A stretch of 29,548 nucleotides of DNA from the NCBI GenBank assembly GCA_964460655.1, contig CAYWSH010000029.1, forward strand, positions 1 to 29,548, given 5' to 3'. This stretch comes from CAVUAF01 sp964460655. Lineage in GTDB: Bacteria > Acidobacteriota > Terriglobia > Terriglobales > Acidobacteriaceae. Of this stretch, positions 6,260 through 14,058 are shown one piece after another. A model generated the notes under the pieces. The model ran no database searches and had not been told where the DNA came from. It saw only the letters and a list, made by a program, of their open reading frames with translations. The position numbers and the translations under genes were made by a program. The first letter of the stretch is position 1; each line of letters begins with the position of its first letter.

Positions 6260-8311
6260 TCACTTCTTACAGGTCAGGGTCTCATTCGTGTCGAGGGTCT
6301 TGCCGCCTTCGACCGCGATGGTGCGCGTGAGCGTTTCGCAGTTCTTCTTCTTCAGCGAGAGTTGGTGCGAGCCCGTCTTCACTTCGTGATGCTGTAGCGG
6401 CGTCTTGCCGAGCGACGCGCCGTCGAACAGCACTTCCGCCCCAGTCGGCTTGCTCGCAACGTTCACAAAGCCTTTGTCGCCCCCGCCGCTGAGCGCCTTG
6501 CCGATCTTCTTGAAGAAGCCACCTTCCTTCTCCAGATCGCCCGCCGTCAGCGCAAACCTTTCGCCGGCCTTGAGCGGATGTGGAAGGGGCGACTCCACCG
6601 TGCGGTAGCCCTGCTTTTGCACCTTGAAGGTGTGCGCCGAGCCCGCGTCCACGGTGATGTCGGCCGGCGTCGTCTTGCCCGTGTTCTTGCCGTCGAGCAG
6701 GATGGTGGCGCCGTCGGGATTGCTGGTGACTTTCACCACCGGTGCGGCGGGAAGGCTCGTCGTCTTCAGCGTGACGATGATGGAGGGATTCGGATTATCC
6801 GCATTGATCTGCTGCTCGACCTTCTTATCGGCGTAGCCATCTTTGCGGAAGGTGAAGATGTATGCCTTGGGCAGGAGCGGATACCGCAGGGGCGTCACTC
6901 CGACGGAACGGCCATCCACTTCCACGTTGGCGCCATGCGGGATGGAATCGAGCGCAACGCTCACCGAGCCGGGCGCCGGCGCAGCGTCGACCGGCGGCGC
7001 GACGGGTGGCGCTGCCGGATTCGGCGCAGCATCGCTCGGCGTGGCGGTGCCGGCCTTGTGGGTAGCCGAACTCTTGGGCGGCGTCACCGCCGCGGGCGCT
7101 GGCGTCGCATCGGTCGCCGGCCCATTCAACGTCGTCTGCGTGTCGAGCTGCGCACGCCGCATCCAGAGGCCACCGCCCAGCAACAGCACGACTGCCCCGA
7201 TCGCGACGAAGACCCAGGCAGGGACCCGGCGAGCGGAAACCGGCGGATGCGGCGGATGTACCAGCTTCGGAGCCGCCGCGGGCTGAGGCTGCGGCTTGAA
7301 ACCGGGTACTTTGGCCGGCGGTGGCGGTCCGCCGACAGGTTTCTTGGCAGGCAGCTGCTTCACCGGCGGCGTCGCCGGCACGGGCGTCACGCTCATGCTG
7401 CTGCTGGCGCCACCGGTGGATGCCACCACGGCGTGCGCCGCGTCGGCGGCGTAGTTGTCGGTGGCGTCGCCGGGCTCGAGCGGCTCCGTTTCGGCCTTGT
7501 AGGCGAGCAGCGCCTCCGCGAGCTCAGTACCGCTTTGGAAGCGTTCGTTGAGGTTCTTGCTGAGCGCTTTGCTCACGATGCCGCCCAGCCGCGGATGCAG
7601 GTTCGCATTCAGCTCGCGCGGCGGGCGTGGATCCTCGCCGATGATCTTGTAGACGATCGTCGTGACGTTCTCCCCGGGGAACGGCTTCTGCCCGGTGACG
7701 CACTCGTACAGGATGACGCCCACGCTGAACAGGTCCGAGCGGCCGTCGAGCAACGCGCCACGCACCTGCTCGGGCGACATGTAGCTCGGCGTGCCGAGTA
7801 CCTGGCCCTGGGTCGTCATGCCGGCGCCCATCTTGGCGATGCCGAAATCCATAATCTTTACGGTGCCGCCGGGCGCGATCATGATGTTCGCCGGCTTCAG
7901 ATCGCGATGCACGATGCCGTGCTTGTGCGCGTATTCCAGGCCGGTGCAGACCTGCGACATCACGTCGACGATGGTGTTCGGCGCCAGCGGACGCTTGTCC
8001 ACCAGCAGCTCCTGCAGCGTGACGCCGCGGATCATCTCCATCGCCATGTAGAAGAGGCCGTCGGCTTCCCCGGCGTCGTAGACGGTGACGATGTTGGGAT
8101 GGTTCAGTACGCCGGCGGCGCGCGCTTCCTGCCGGAAGCGGCGCAGCATCTCGTCGCTTTCCAGGCCGGCGACATCGAGGCGGGTGGTCTTGAGGGCCAC
8201 GTGGCGGCCGATGGTCGGGTCTTCCGCGCGATAGACCACCCCCATCGCGCCCTTACCGAGCACTTCGAGGATCTGGTAGCGTCCGATCTTCTCGACTGGC
8301 ACTTCGGCCAC
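6260..8311 (-). CDS. Membrane Ser/Thr protein kinase with three PEGA domains
   Basis: About 683 aa from GTG 8309-8311. The frame also allows TTG at 8363-8365 (701 aa), but that start has no Shine-Dalgarno; GGGGCAGG precedes the GTG weakly. Residues about 8-270 are a Hanks-type kinase: glycine loop GKGAMG, Lys in VALK, HRDLKPAN, DFG and SPEQ motifs. Then comes a long Pro/Ala-rich linker, one transmembrane helix (about 363-384, AWVFVAIGAVVLLLGGG) and a second Pro/Ala linker. Three PEGA-type beta repeats follow (about 448-517, 523-592 and 613-683; each has an xGAxVxxDG core). PEGA domains are extracytoplasmic modules thought to bind cell-surface ligands, so this is probably a sensor kinase. No cognate substrate gene is visible. 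Confidence 0.93.
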   Translation of the reverse strand: MAEVPVEKIGRYQILEVLGKGAMGVVYRAEDPTIGRHVALKTTRLDVAGLESDEMLRRFRQEARAAGVLNHPNIVTVYDAGEADGLFYMAMEMIRGVTLQELLVDKRPLAPNTIVDVMSQVCTGLEYAHKHGIVHRDLKPANIMIAPGGTVKIMDFGIAKMGAGMTTQGQVLGTPSYMSPEQVRGALLDGRSDLFSVGVILYECVTGQKPFPGENVTTIVYKIIGEDPRPPRELNANLHPRLGGIVSKALSKNLNERFQSGTELAEALLAYKAETEPLEPGDATDNYAADAAHAVVASTGGASSSMSVTPVPATPPVKQLPAKKPVGGPPPPAKVPGFKPQPQPAAAPKLVHPPHPPVSARRVPAWVFVAIGAVVLLLGGGLWMRRAQLDTQTTLNGPATDATPAPAAVTPPKSSATHKAGTATPSDAAPNPAAPPVAPPVDAAPAPGSVSVALDSIPHGANVEVDGRSVGVTPLRYPLLPKAYIFTFRKDGYADKKVEQQINADNPNPSIIVTLKTTSLPAAPVVKVTSNPDGATILLDGKNTGKTTPADITVDAGSAHTFKVQKQGYRTVESPLPHPLKAGERFALTAGDLEKEGGFFKKIGKALSGGGDKGFVNVASKPTGAEVLFDGASLGKTPLQHHEVKTGSHQLSLKKKNCETLTRTIAVEGGKTLDTNETLTCKK

Positions 8312-8413
8312 GAAAACCTGCCCCGACGAGTGGCGTGACTCCGAGGTTGCGCGTCCGAATGGCAACGCGCGAAGGCGCGGGGGGACGCCCTATTTGACCC
8401 AGAAAGTTGTGAG

Positions 8414-8443
8414 ACTGTACTGCACTTCGGCCTTAAGGGTCAA
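8414..8443 (-). promoter_or_regulatory. Candidate sigma-70 promoter of the PEGA kinase
   Basis: On the minus strand, TTGACC (8438-8443), 18-base spacer, TACAGT (8414-8419), about 50-100 bases before the possible kinase starts. TTGACCC also occurs on the plus strand at 8394-8400, making an inverted pair with the -35 region. It may be an operator or chance. Confidence 0.45.
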
Positions 8444-8553
8444 CGGATTAAGGACCGTGCCTCCTGAGTCGAATAACGTAACCCAGCGCTTGCAACACCT
8501 TAATCTTGGACCTTCGTGCCTCAGGGGAAAGCCTAGTACAGAGAGACCACTCG

Positions 8554-9408
8554 CTAACGCTTGCGGTGCAGTTCGCGGTAGAGCTCGCTCTTTCCGATCC
8601 CGGTCTCTTTCGCCAGGCGCTTGAGCGCGGCCTTGTCGTCAAGCTTCTCATCGCGCATGAGCTGCGCCAGGCGCGCGCGCAGATCGGTTCCCGCCTTGGC
8701 GGTCGACTGGGCTTCGGCCTTGCCGATCAACAGAACCATCTCACCCTTCACGTCGCCGCGCCGCCGCAGCTCAGCAACGACCGACGCGGCCGTCCCGCGC
8801 AGGAATTCTTCATGGAGCTTGGTCAGCTCGCGCGCGATGACGACACGCCGATCGTCGCCCATGGCGATGGCCACGTCGGCCAGCGTCGCCGCGATGCGGT
8901 GGGGCGCTTCGTAGCAGACGAGCGTCTGGTCCGCGTAAGCGTGGCGCTCGAGCAGCGTGCGTCGCTGACCTTCACGCGCCGGTAGAAAGCCGAGGAAGAG
9001 GAATTCGTCGGTCGGCAGCCCGCTGGCCGCCAGCGCGGCGACCACGGCAGACACGCCAGGAACGGTGAACACCGGCACGCCGCGCTCGATCGCCAGCTTC
9101 ACCACGCGGTAGCCCGGATCGGAGATGGCCGGCGTGCCCGCATCGCTCACGAGCGCAACGCGTGCTCCGCCGGCAAGTTTCTGCACCAGTTCTGCGGCGC
9201 GCTCCGCTTCGTTGTGCTCGTGGTAGCTGATGGCGCGAGTCGCGATGCTGAAGTGGTTCAGCAGCTTTTGTGTCTGACGGGTGTCTTCGCAGGCGATGAG
9301 GTCGGCTGTGCGCAACACGCGCAAGGCGCGCAGCGTGATGTCCTCCAGATTGCCGATCGGGGTGGCGACGACGTACAGGCCCGGAGCGAGTGGAACGTCG
9401 GAAGGCAC
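8554..9408 (-). CDS. rsmI: 16S rRNA (cytidine-1402 2'-O) methyltransferase
   Basis: 284 aa, the usual length. The N-terminus LYVVATPIGNLEDITLRAL and the motifs CEDTRQTQKLL, SDAGTPAISDPG, VPGVSAVVAALAASGLP and FLGFLP are characteristic of RsmI in the tetrapyrrole-methylase fold. It methylates the ribose of C1402 in the ribosomal P site with AdoMet. The C-terminus carries the small helical domain ending GIGKSELYRELHRKR. The start is GTG at 9406-9408. There is no Shine-Dalgarno, but a TAAACT box (9415-9420) lies six bases upstream, so the mRNA may be leaderless. It sits between the kinase and a repeat block. Confidence 0.95.
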   Translation of the reverse strand: MPSDVPLAPGLYVVATPIGNLEDITLRALRVLRTADLIACEDTRQTQKLLNHFSIATRAISYHEHNEAERAAELVQKLAGGARVALVSDAGTPAISDPGYRVVKLAIERGVPVFTVPGVSAVVAALAASGLPTDEFLFLGFLPAREGQRRTLLERHAYADQTLVCYEAPHRIAATLADVAIAMGDDRRVVIARELTKLHEEFLRGTAASVVAELRRRGDVKGEMVLLIGKAEAQSTAKAGTDLRARLAQLMRDEKLDDKAALKRLAKETGIGKSELYRELHRKR

Positions 9409-9414
9409 GGTGGG

Positions 9415-9420
9415 AGTTTA
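9415..9420 (-). promoter_or_regulatory. -10-like box six bases before rsmI
   Basis: TAAACT on the minus strand with a six-base gap to the GTG start and no Shine-Dalgarno between. TTACGC lies 18 bases further upstream as a weak -35. This fits a leaderless promoter layout. Confidence 0.4.
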
Positions 9421-9436
9421 AGGCAAGGATTCCGAT

Positions 9437-9538
9437 CTGCGTAATCTGCGGCTCTTATCTGTGCCATCTGCGGTTAAATGCTCTTCAAAATCTTAAACCG
9501 CAGATTACGCGGATAGGCTGGCGCAGATTACGCTGATC
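9437..9538. repeat. CGCAGATTACGC-type dispersed repeat block
   Basis: GCGTAATCTGCGG (9439-9451) is the exact reverse complement of CCGCAGATTACGC (9498-9510). A third direct copy, GCGCAGATTACGC, follows at 9520-9532. A further pair TCTGCGGTTAA / TTAAACCGCAGA sits inside. The block can form a hairpin and occupies the whole gap between thyX and rsmI. Confidence 0.7.
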
Positions 9539-9556
9539 TCCAACCCTTGGCGGTGT

Positions 9557-11122
9557 CTACCGCTTCAGTAGATCCACGGGCTCGCGCACGTTGGTCACGC
9601 GGAAGTGTGCCTTCAGCGACGGATAGCGCTGCGCCACGGCTTCATACATCGCATACGCCACGTCGCGATACGAGAAGTGGCCGGCCACCGTGGTGCGCAG
9701 CTCGGTGATGTAGACCGCCTCCGCGAAGTCCATCTTGAAGAGTGTGCGCTTGCGATAGGCGAGCGGCAGCAGGTAGCCGCCCGTGCCGGCGTGTTTCTGG
9801 TCGAGCTGCTGCGCGGCGTCGGCCGCACGGCGCATGGTCGAGTTGTAACGCTGCTGCAGCGTGCTGGTGATGTCCGCCGGCACGTCGTAGCCGTGGCGGG
9901 TGGTGAAGTCCTGCGCGATCTGTACGCAGCGGCGGTGGCGATGCATGTCGCGGTAGCCACCGATGTCCATGAGGATGTCGAAGCGGAATTTCTGCCCGGC
10001 GCTGAAGTTGCGCAGCAGCTCGTCGTGCTTGCCGCGATACTGCGTGCCCAGGCCGATAATTTCGTTGCGCTGCGCTTCGCTCAACGCTTCGACCCGCTTG
10101 CGCAGCTGGCGATACGGGTAATGGCAGTGCTCGTAGAGCAGCGTCGTGGCGAGTTCGACCTCGAGCGGTTCGTCTTCCAGCAGATCGACCAACGGCGCGC
10201 GCTCGATGGGCGCGTTGTCCATTAATTCCGCGGTAGCCTGTGCCAGAACACCGCACGTCTGCTGCTCGTACGGATTCGCTTCCGCATACTTCACGAGTGT
10301 CGGCGCGGCACGGACTGCCTTGATGAGTTCGGCCTCCGCCCGGTCGCCGAGCGCGCCATCGAGCGAGCGGATCTCGTCGACCAGCTTCCGCCAGCGCTCG
10401 TTGTTCAGGTTGTACGCCGGCTCGCGCGCCGCGGCTTTCAGGCGCTCGCCGAGTCGCTGTATCTCGGGCAGCGGATACGACAGCAGGCGCGAGATCTGCG
10501 ACTCCAGCGTGCGTGCGTTCACGATCTGGCCGAGCGACGTGTTGGTCGCCAGCGGCAGCAGGTAGCGCGAGATGTCGAAGGCGCGGGCGCGCAGCGTGCG
10601 CTCGTACTGCTCGGCCTTCATGTCTTCGGGGCGCGGCGTGCGCGCGGCTAGATGCTGGAACATCTGCTCGCTCAGCTCATCGTATTCGGCGAAGAGCAGC
10701 TCCGCGGTCTCGCGATACAGCTGTTCGCTCGCCGCGTCGCCCGCGAAGTCGGGTGTGTAGTAGCCGGATTTCCGGAAGTCCTGGTAGCGCGTGGAGCGCT
10801 CCTGGCCGTCCCAGCGCTGCTCGTCGGCGAGCACGATGGCGGCCAGGATGGAGAGCCGCTCCACCGCGATGGCGATGTGCGCCAGGTCAGCGATCGAGCG
10901 ATGCCCGTACTGGAAGTAGAACGTGTTGAGGAATTTTTCGGCGCGCTGCTCGTTCAGCTCGGCCAGCGATTCGCGCATGGAGAGCGCCGAGCGCGAGTAC
11001 TTCGCCATGGCATACGCCTGCACTTCGGGCTCGACGCCAAAAACGACGTAGACATCGGTAGGGGCTGACTCGGTGCCGGCGGGAGCCTGGGGACGCGGGA
11101 ACGTCGTGTTGAAGGTGACCAT
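9557..11122 (-). CDS. Tandem (double-length) ThyX-like FAD-dependent thymidylate synthase
   Basis: 521 aa, about twice a normal ThyX (roughly 220-250 aa). Both halves keep ThyX-like sequence. The N-half has GHRSIADLAH, SxRY (Ser110-Tyr113) and RYLLP...NARTLESQI (about 186-210). The C-half has RHR at 395-397 and YLLPLAYRKRT...ITELRTTVAGHF (450-483). The ThyX signature RHRx7S is split. In the N-half RHR is replaced by DEQ (100-102) while S110 is kept; in the C-half RHR is kept while the Ser position is Asp405. ThyX makes dTMP from dUMP with methylene-tetrahydrofolate and FAD. Long forms of this kind exist in other bacteria, and whether they are catalytic is unclear from sequence. The ATG at 11120-11122 has a promoter just upstream. 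Confidence 0.85.
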   Translation of the reverse strand: MVTFNTTFPRPQAPAGTESAPTDVYVVFGVEPEVQAYAMAKYSRSALSMRESLAELNEQRAEKFLNTFYFQYGHRSIADLAHIAIAVERLSILAAIVLADEQRWDGQERSTRYQDFRKSGYYTPDFAGDAASEQLYRETAELLFAEYDELSEQMFQHLAARTPRPEDMKAEQYERTLRARAFDISRYLLPLATNTSLGQIVNARTLESQISRLLSYPLPEIQRLGERLKAAAREPAYNLNNERWRKLVDEIRSLDGALGDRAEAELIKAVRAAPTLVKYAEANPYEQQTCGVLAQATAELMDNAPIERAPLVDLLEDEPLEVELATTLLYEHCHYPYRQLRKRVEALSEAQRNEIIGLGTQYRGKHDELLRNFSAGQKFRFDILMDIGGYRDMHRHRRCVQIAQDFTTRHGYDVPADITSTLQQRYNSTMRRAADAAQQLDQKHAGTGGYLLPLAYRKRTLFKMDFAEAVYITELRTTVAGHFSYRDVAYAMYEAVAQRYPSLKAHFRVTNVREPVDLLKR

Positions 11123-11134
11123 GACGAAAAGGTC

Positions 11135-11163
11135 ATCGTAGCCTGCACAGTTGCTGGCGGCAA
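11135..11163 (-). promoter_or_regulatory. Candidate promoter of the ThyX-like gene
   Basis: TTGCCG (11158-11163), 17-base spacer, TACGAT (11135-11140) on the minus strand. The -10 ends 12 bases before the ATG, leaving a 5' leader of only about 5 bases and no Shine-Dalgarno. Confidence 0.5.
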
Positions 11164-11189
11164 CGGTTTAGCGATTAATGGCAGATGAA

Positions 11190-13100
11190 TTATTTTCGAC
11201 CGCTTGCTATCGCCTGTAGTAGTCGCTGGGCGCGGGGATATTGCGGGTCGGTGCGCGGGATGGCCTCAAGGATGGCGCGCGCTTCCGCCATTTTGCCCAG
11301 CTCGTAGTACGCGCCGGCGAGGAAATACTGCGCGTGGATGGTCGGGTCGAGCTTCAGGCCGGCGCGGAATGCGTCGGCAGCGGTCTGCGGATCGCCGGCA
11401 AGCAGCGAGAATCTCCCGGCGGCGACCTGTTGCTCGGCGTCGTCGGCATTCAGCGCGGCGCGCGCTCGATAGACGTCCTTGGCAGAGGCAAAGCGCCGCC
11501 CGTCCTCGCCGGGGAGCTCGCGCACCCCGAGTTGCACCAACGCCAACGCAGCGCTGACGCGCACGATCGTCACTTGATCAGCCAGCAACGGCGTCAACTC
11601 GGCAACGAGTGCTTCCCGCTGTCCTGGATGCGGCTTCAACGATAGCGCCGCGACCGTGCGAACCAGCGGCTCGTCGTCACGGAGCACCGCTAGCAATGCC
11701 GCAGCGACCTCGGGACTCCCATTGAAGCGGCCGAGATAGCCCGCGGCGTTGGCGCGTACCAGCGCACCTTCGCTGCGTTCAGCAAGGATGGCGAGCAGCA
11801 CGGGGACCGCTGCGGCCTTGTCCTGCTTCGCGGCGGCGAATGCGTCGGCGCGGCGGATCAGCTTCTGGCGCGAGCGCACGCCCCACCACCGGTCCATCTG
11901 CGCGGCGGACCACTGCGCGTCGTGATCTTGGTGGCAGTTGTTGCACGCGTTCGGGATCTTGTGCCGCAGCGTATTCTCCGGCACCGGGACCGACATCGAG
12001 TGGTCGCGGATCTGGGCCTTGATGCTGATCACCGTCGCCGGCATGTGGCACTCGATGCACGAACTGCCCGCGCTCTTCGCCGCGTGGTGCGTGTGCTCCG
12101 TCAGCTTCGCAGCGATCGCGCTGTGGCACGCCGTGCAGGTCTCATTGGGATCCAGGCGCGGGTCGCGGTCCAGGTTCGTGTTGTGCGCGATGGCATGGCA
12201 CGTCAGGCAGGTGGCATTGCCCTTCAGGAAGCACTCGCTCTGCCACAGGCCGAAGGCGTCGTTGGAGAAGCGACGGGTGCGCCCGTCGGCCCAGTACGCC
12301 GGATCTTCCTGCGCCGGCAGGCCGTAATCGAGCACGGGGAGGAAGTGGTCGTAATAGTTCGCGCCGGCCGTGAAGCCGTCGACCCATATGTCGCGGAACG
12401 AGTGGCACTGCGCGCACACCATCGTGCTGCGCGCGGCGTCGAGCTTCGTCGGGACGATGAGTTTCGCGGCTGCCGGCGCCGCGCTGGCCCTGTAGTGCTC
12501 CACATGCTCACTCGCGGGTCCGTGGCAGCGCTCACAGTTCACGCCGAAGTCGAGCCACGTGGTCGAGTAGCGGACCTTTGCGAGATCGAAGTTCTTCTGC
12601 TCCTGGCTGGCGTGGCAGGAGTAACACGTCTTGTTCCAGAGCTGCACCTGGACGCCCGGCGCTTCCTCGGGATCGTCGATGTCGAGATTGTGGAACCACT
12701 GCTTGCGCACCGCGTCCCATGTGGGTGGCAGCAGGATGATGCGGCCATCTGGCAGCGTGGTGAGGTAGTGCTGCATGCGCCGGCTGCCGAGCGTGTACTC
12801 GACGTGATGCCGGCGCGGCTTGCCCGTCAAGTACTGTTCCGTGATGTAGTACTGGCCGCGCGTGCGCTCCATTTGATACGCGGAGCCGCGCAAGACGATG
12901 CGCCCGCGTGCGAAGTCACCGAGCACGCTCGCCGGCGTGGCCGGCTGGAGCATCTTCGCGTGGCGTGATTCGGCCCACTGCTGGTTGAAGGTGTCGTGAC
13001 ACAGGGCACAAGTCGCCGCACCGACGTAGGTCGGCTGGCCGGCGGCAGCCGAAACGCCAACCAATAGAAGACTGAGCTGGGCTGTCCTGAAGGTCGCCAC
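11190..13100 (-). CDS. Octaheme c-type cytochrome with HEAT and TPR C-terminal region
   Basis: 636 aa from GTG 13098-13100. A short N-terminal signal-like segment (LSLLLVGVSAAAG) implies export. Eight CxxCH heme sites are present: residues 31-35, 159-163, 189-193, 229-233, 298-302, 322-326, 348-352 and 386-390. Extra His residues are available as distal ligands. Residues about 415-525 contain repeated Ala/Leu helices of HEAT type (VRANAAGYLGRF, VRVSAALALVQLG). Residues about 545-630 contain TPR-like units (AADAFRAGLKLDP, AYYELGKMAEARAIL). The heme part resembles cytochrome c554-type multiheme proteins of the periplasm. The electron partner is unknown, and no redox enzyme is adjacent. Confidence 0.9.
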   Translation of the reverse strand: MATFRTAQLSLLLVGVSAAAGQPTYVGAATCALCHDTFNQQWAESRHAKMLQPATPASVLGDFARGRIVLRGSAYQMERTRGQYYITEQYLTGKPRRHHVEYTLGSRRMQHYLTTLPDGRIILLPPTWDAVRKQWFHNLDIDDPEEAPGVQVQLWNKTCYSCHASQEQKNFDLAKVRYSTTWLDFGVNCERCHGPASEHVEHYRASAAPAAAKLIVPTKLDAARSTMVCAQCHSFRDIWVDGFTAGANYYDHFLPVLDYGLPAQEDPAYWADGRTRRFSNDAFGLWQSECFLKGNATCLTCHAIAHNTNLDRDPRLDPNETCTACHSAIAAKLTEHTHHAAKSAGSSCIECHMPATVISIKAQIRDHSMSVPVPENTLRHKIPNACNNCHQDHDAQWSAAQMDRWWGVRSRQKLIRRADAFAAAKQDKAAAVPVLLAILAERSEGALVRANAAGYLGRFNGSPEVAAALLAVLRDDEPLVRTVAALSLKPHPGQREALVAELTPLLADQVTIVRVSAALALVQLGVRELPGEDGRRFASAKDVYRARAALNADDAEQQVAAGRFSLLAGDPQTAADAFRAGLKLDPTIHAQYFLAGAYYELGKMAEARAILEAIPRTDPQYPRAQRLLQAIASGRK

Positions 13101-13192
13101 GACGAGGTTGCCGATGATAACGCCACTCCCGGAACCACGGGACGCAATTTACGAAACCAGTAACCTCCTATAGACTCAATAGATTCCGGACA

Positions 13193-13232
13193 TTACCCCG
13201 GTCATTAGCGGGGATCGCCCGCTGCGGGGTAA
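13193..13232 (+). promoter_or_regulatory. Nested palindrome in the 5' region of the 13249 gene
   Basis: Outer arms TTACCCCG (13193-13200) and CGGGGTAA (13225-13232) enclose inner arms AGCGGG (13207-13212) and CCCGCT (13218-13223), with a 5-base loop. It ends 16 bases before the ATG. It could be a dyad operator or an mRNA structure. No known regulator motif is recognised. Confidence 0.45.
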
Positions 13233-13248
13233 AACTGTTCTCCGAAAC

Positions 13249-14058
13249 ATGCGCAAGCTGACTTCCAGCCTGGTCCTCGCGTTCGCGCTGTGTACCGCGG
13301 CGCTCGCGGGCAAACACGATGACGGCGAACCCGCGCCGGTCATGCTCTCTGCCCTGTCGCTCGCGGAGCTTAGCGCGCTGACTCCGCCACCGGCGGTCCC
13401 GCACATGCCGGCTGATATGGCGCTGGCGAACTTCCAGCAGCGCGCCGCAGCGCAGCGGCACGACTTGGCCGGCTACTCCGCCCATACCGACATCGCGGCC
13501 GAGCTTCCGGACACGGCCCAAAAGGGCGACTTCGAACTGGAGCGCGAGTTCACCGCGCCCGGCGAGTTGCGCTTCAAGCCGGTGCGCTACACCGGCGACG
13601 GTTTCGTGAAGTCGAACGTGATCACGCGGCTGCTGCAGTCGGAAGTCGACCACACGAGCCACGACACCGGCGATACCGCGATCAATGCCACCAACTACAA
13701 GTTCAGCTACAAAGGGACCGAATCGCTCGGCGGGCGCGACATGCACGTCTTCCAAGTGAAACCGCGCCACAAAGTCGCCGGGCTATTCAAGGGCAAGATC
13801 TACGTCGACGCCATGACGGGCACCCTGCGTCGCGCGGAAGGCACGGTCGTGAAGTCGCCATCATTCTTCATCAAGAAGATCGAGTTCGTGCAGGACTACT
13901 GCGACGTGGGCAGCTTCACGCTCCCGTTGCGCACGCGCTCCACGGCCGTCACGCGCATCATCGGCCGCGCGGTGGTCAACATCCTGCATCGCGACTATCA
14001 GGCGCGCGCCACCTCGGGCGCTGTCGTTACAGACGTCGACGCGCTCGACCTCAACTAG
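13249..14058 (+). CDS. Secreted protein, possibly LolA-like
   Basis: 269 aa. A clear Sec signal peptide (MRKLTSSLVLAFALCTAALAG) is cleaved around residue 20. The mature part has alternating beta strands, with YKGTESLGGRDMHVFQVKP and GKIYVDAMTGTLRRAEG. These resemble the beta-sheet of outer-membrane lipoprotein-sorting (LolA/RseB-like) proteins, where a protein-derived GxIxVDxxTxxLRR strand is common. The resemblance is loose, so the family call is tentative. No Shine-Dalgarno is evident. The gene is divergent from the octaheme cytochrome and converges on the TonB receptor. Confidence 0.8.
   Translation: MRKLTSSLVLAFALCTAALAGKHDDGEPAPVMLSALSLAELSALTPPPAVPHMPADMALANFQQRAAAQRHDLAGYSAHTDIAAELPDTAQKGDFELEREFTAPGELRFKPVRYTGDGFVKSNVITRLLQSEVDHTSHDTGDTAINATNYKFSYKGTESLGGRDMHVFQVKPRHKVAGLFKGKIYVDAMTGTLRRAEGTVVKSPSFFIKKIEFVQDYCDVGSFTLPLRTRSTAVTRIIGRAVVNILHRDYQARATSGAVVTDVDALDLN

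Noticed and set aside
6578..8338. 586-codon plus-strand frame opposite the PEGA kinase
   Set aside because: His/Arg-rich antisense shadow; the kinase motifs on the minus strand are complete.
8394..8624. 76-codon plus-strand frame between the kinase and rsmI
   Set aside because: No Shine-Dalgarno or domain, overlaps rsmI antisense; a kinase promoter occupies this place.
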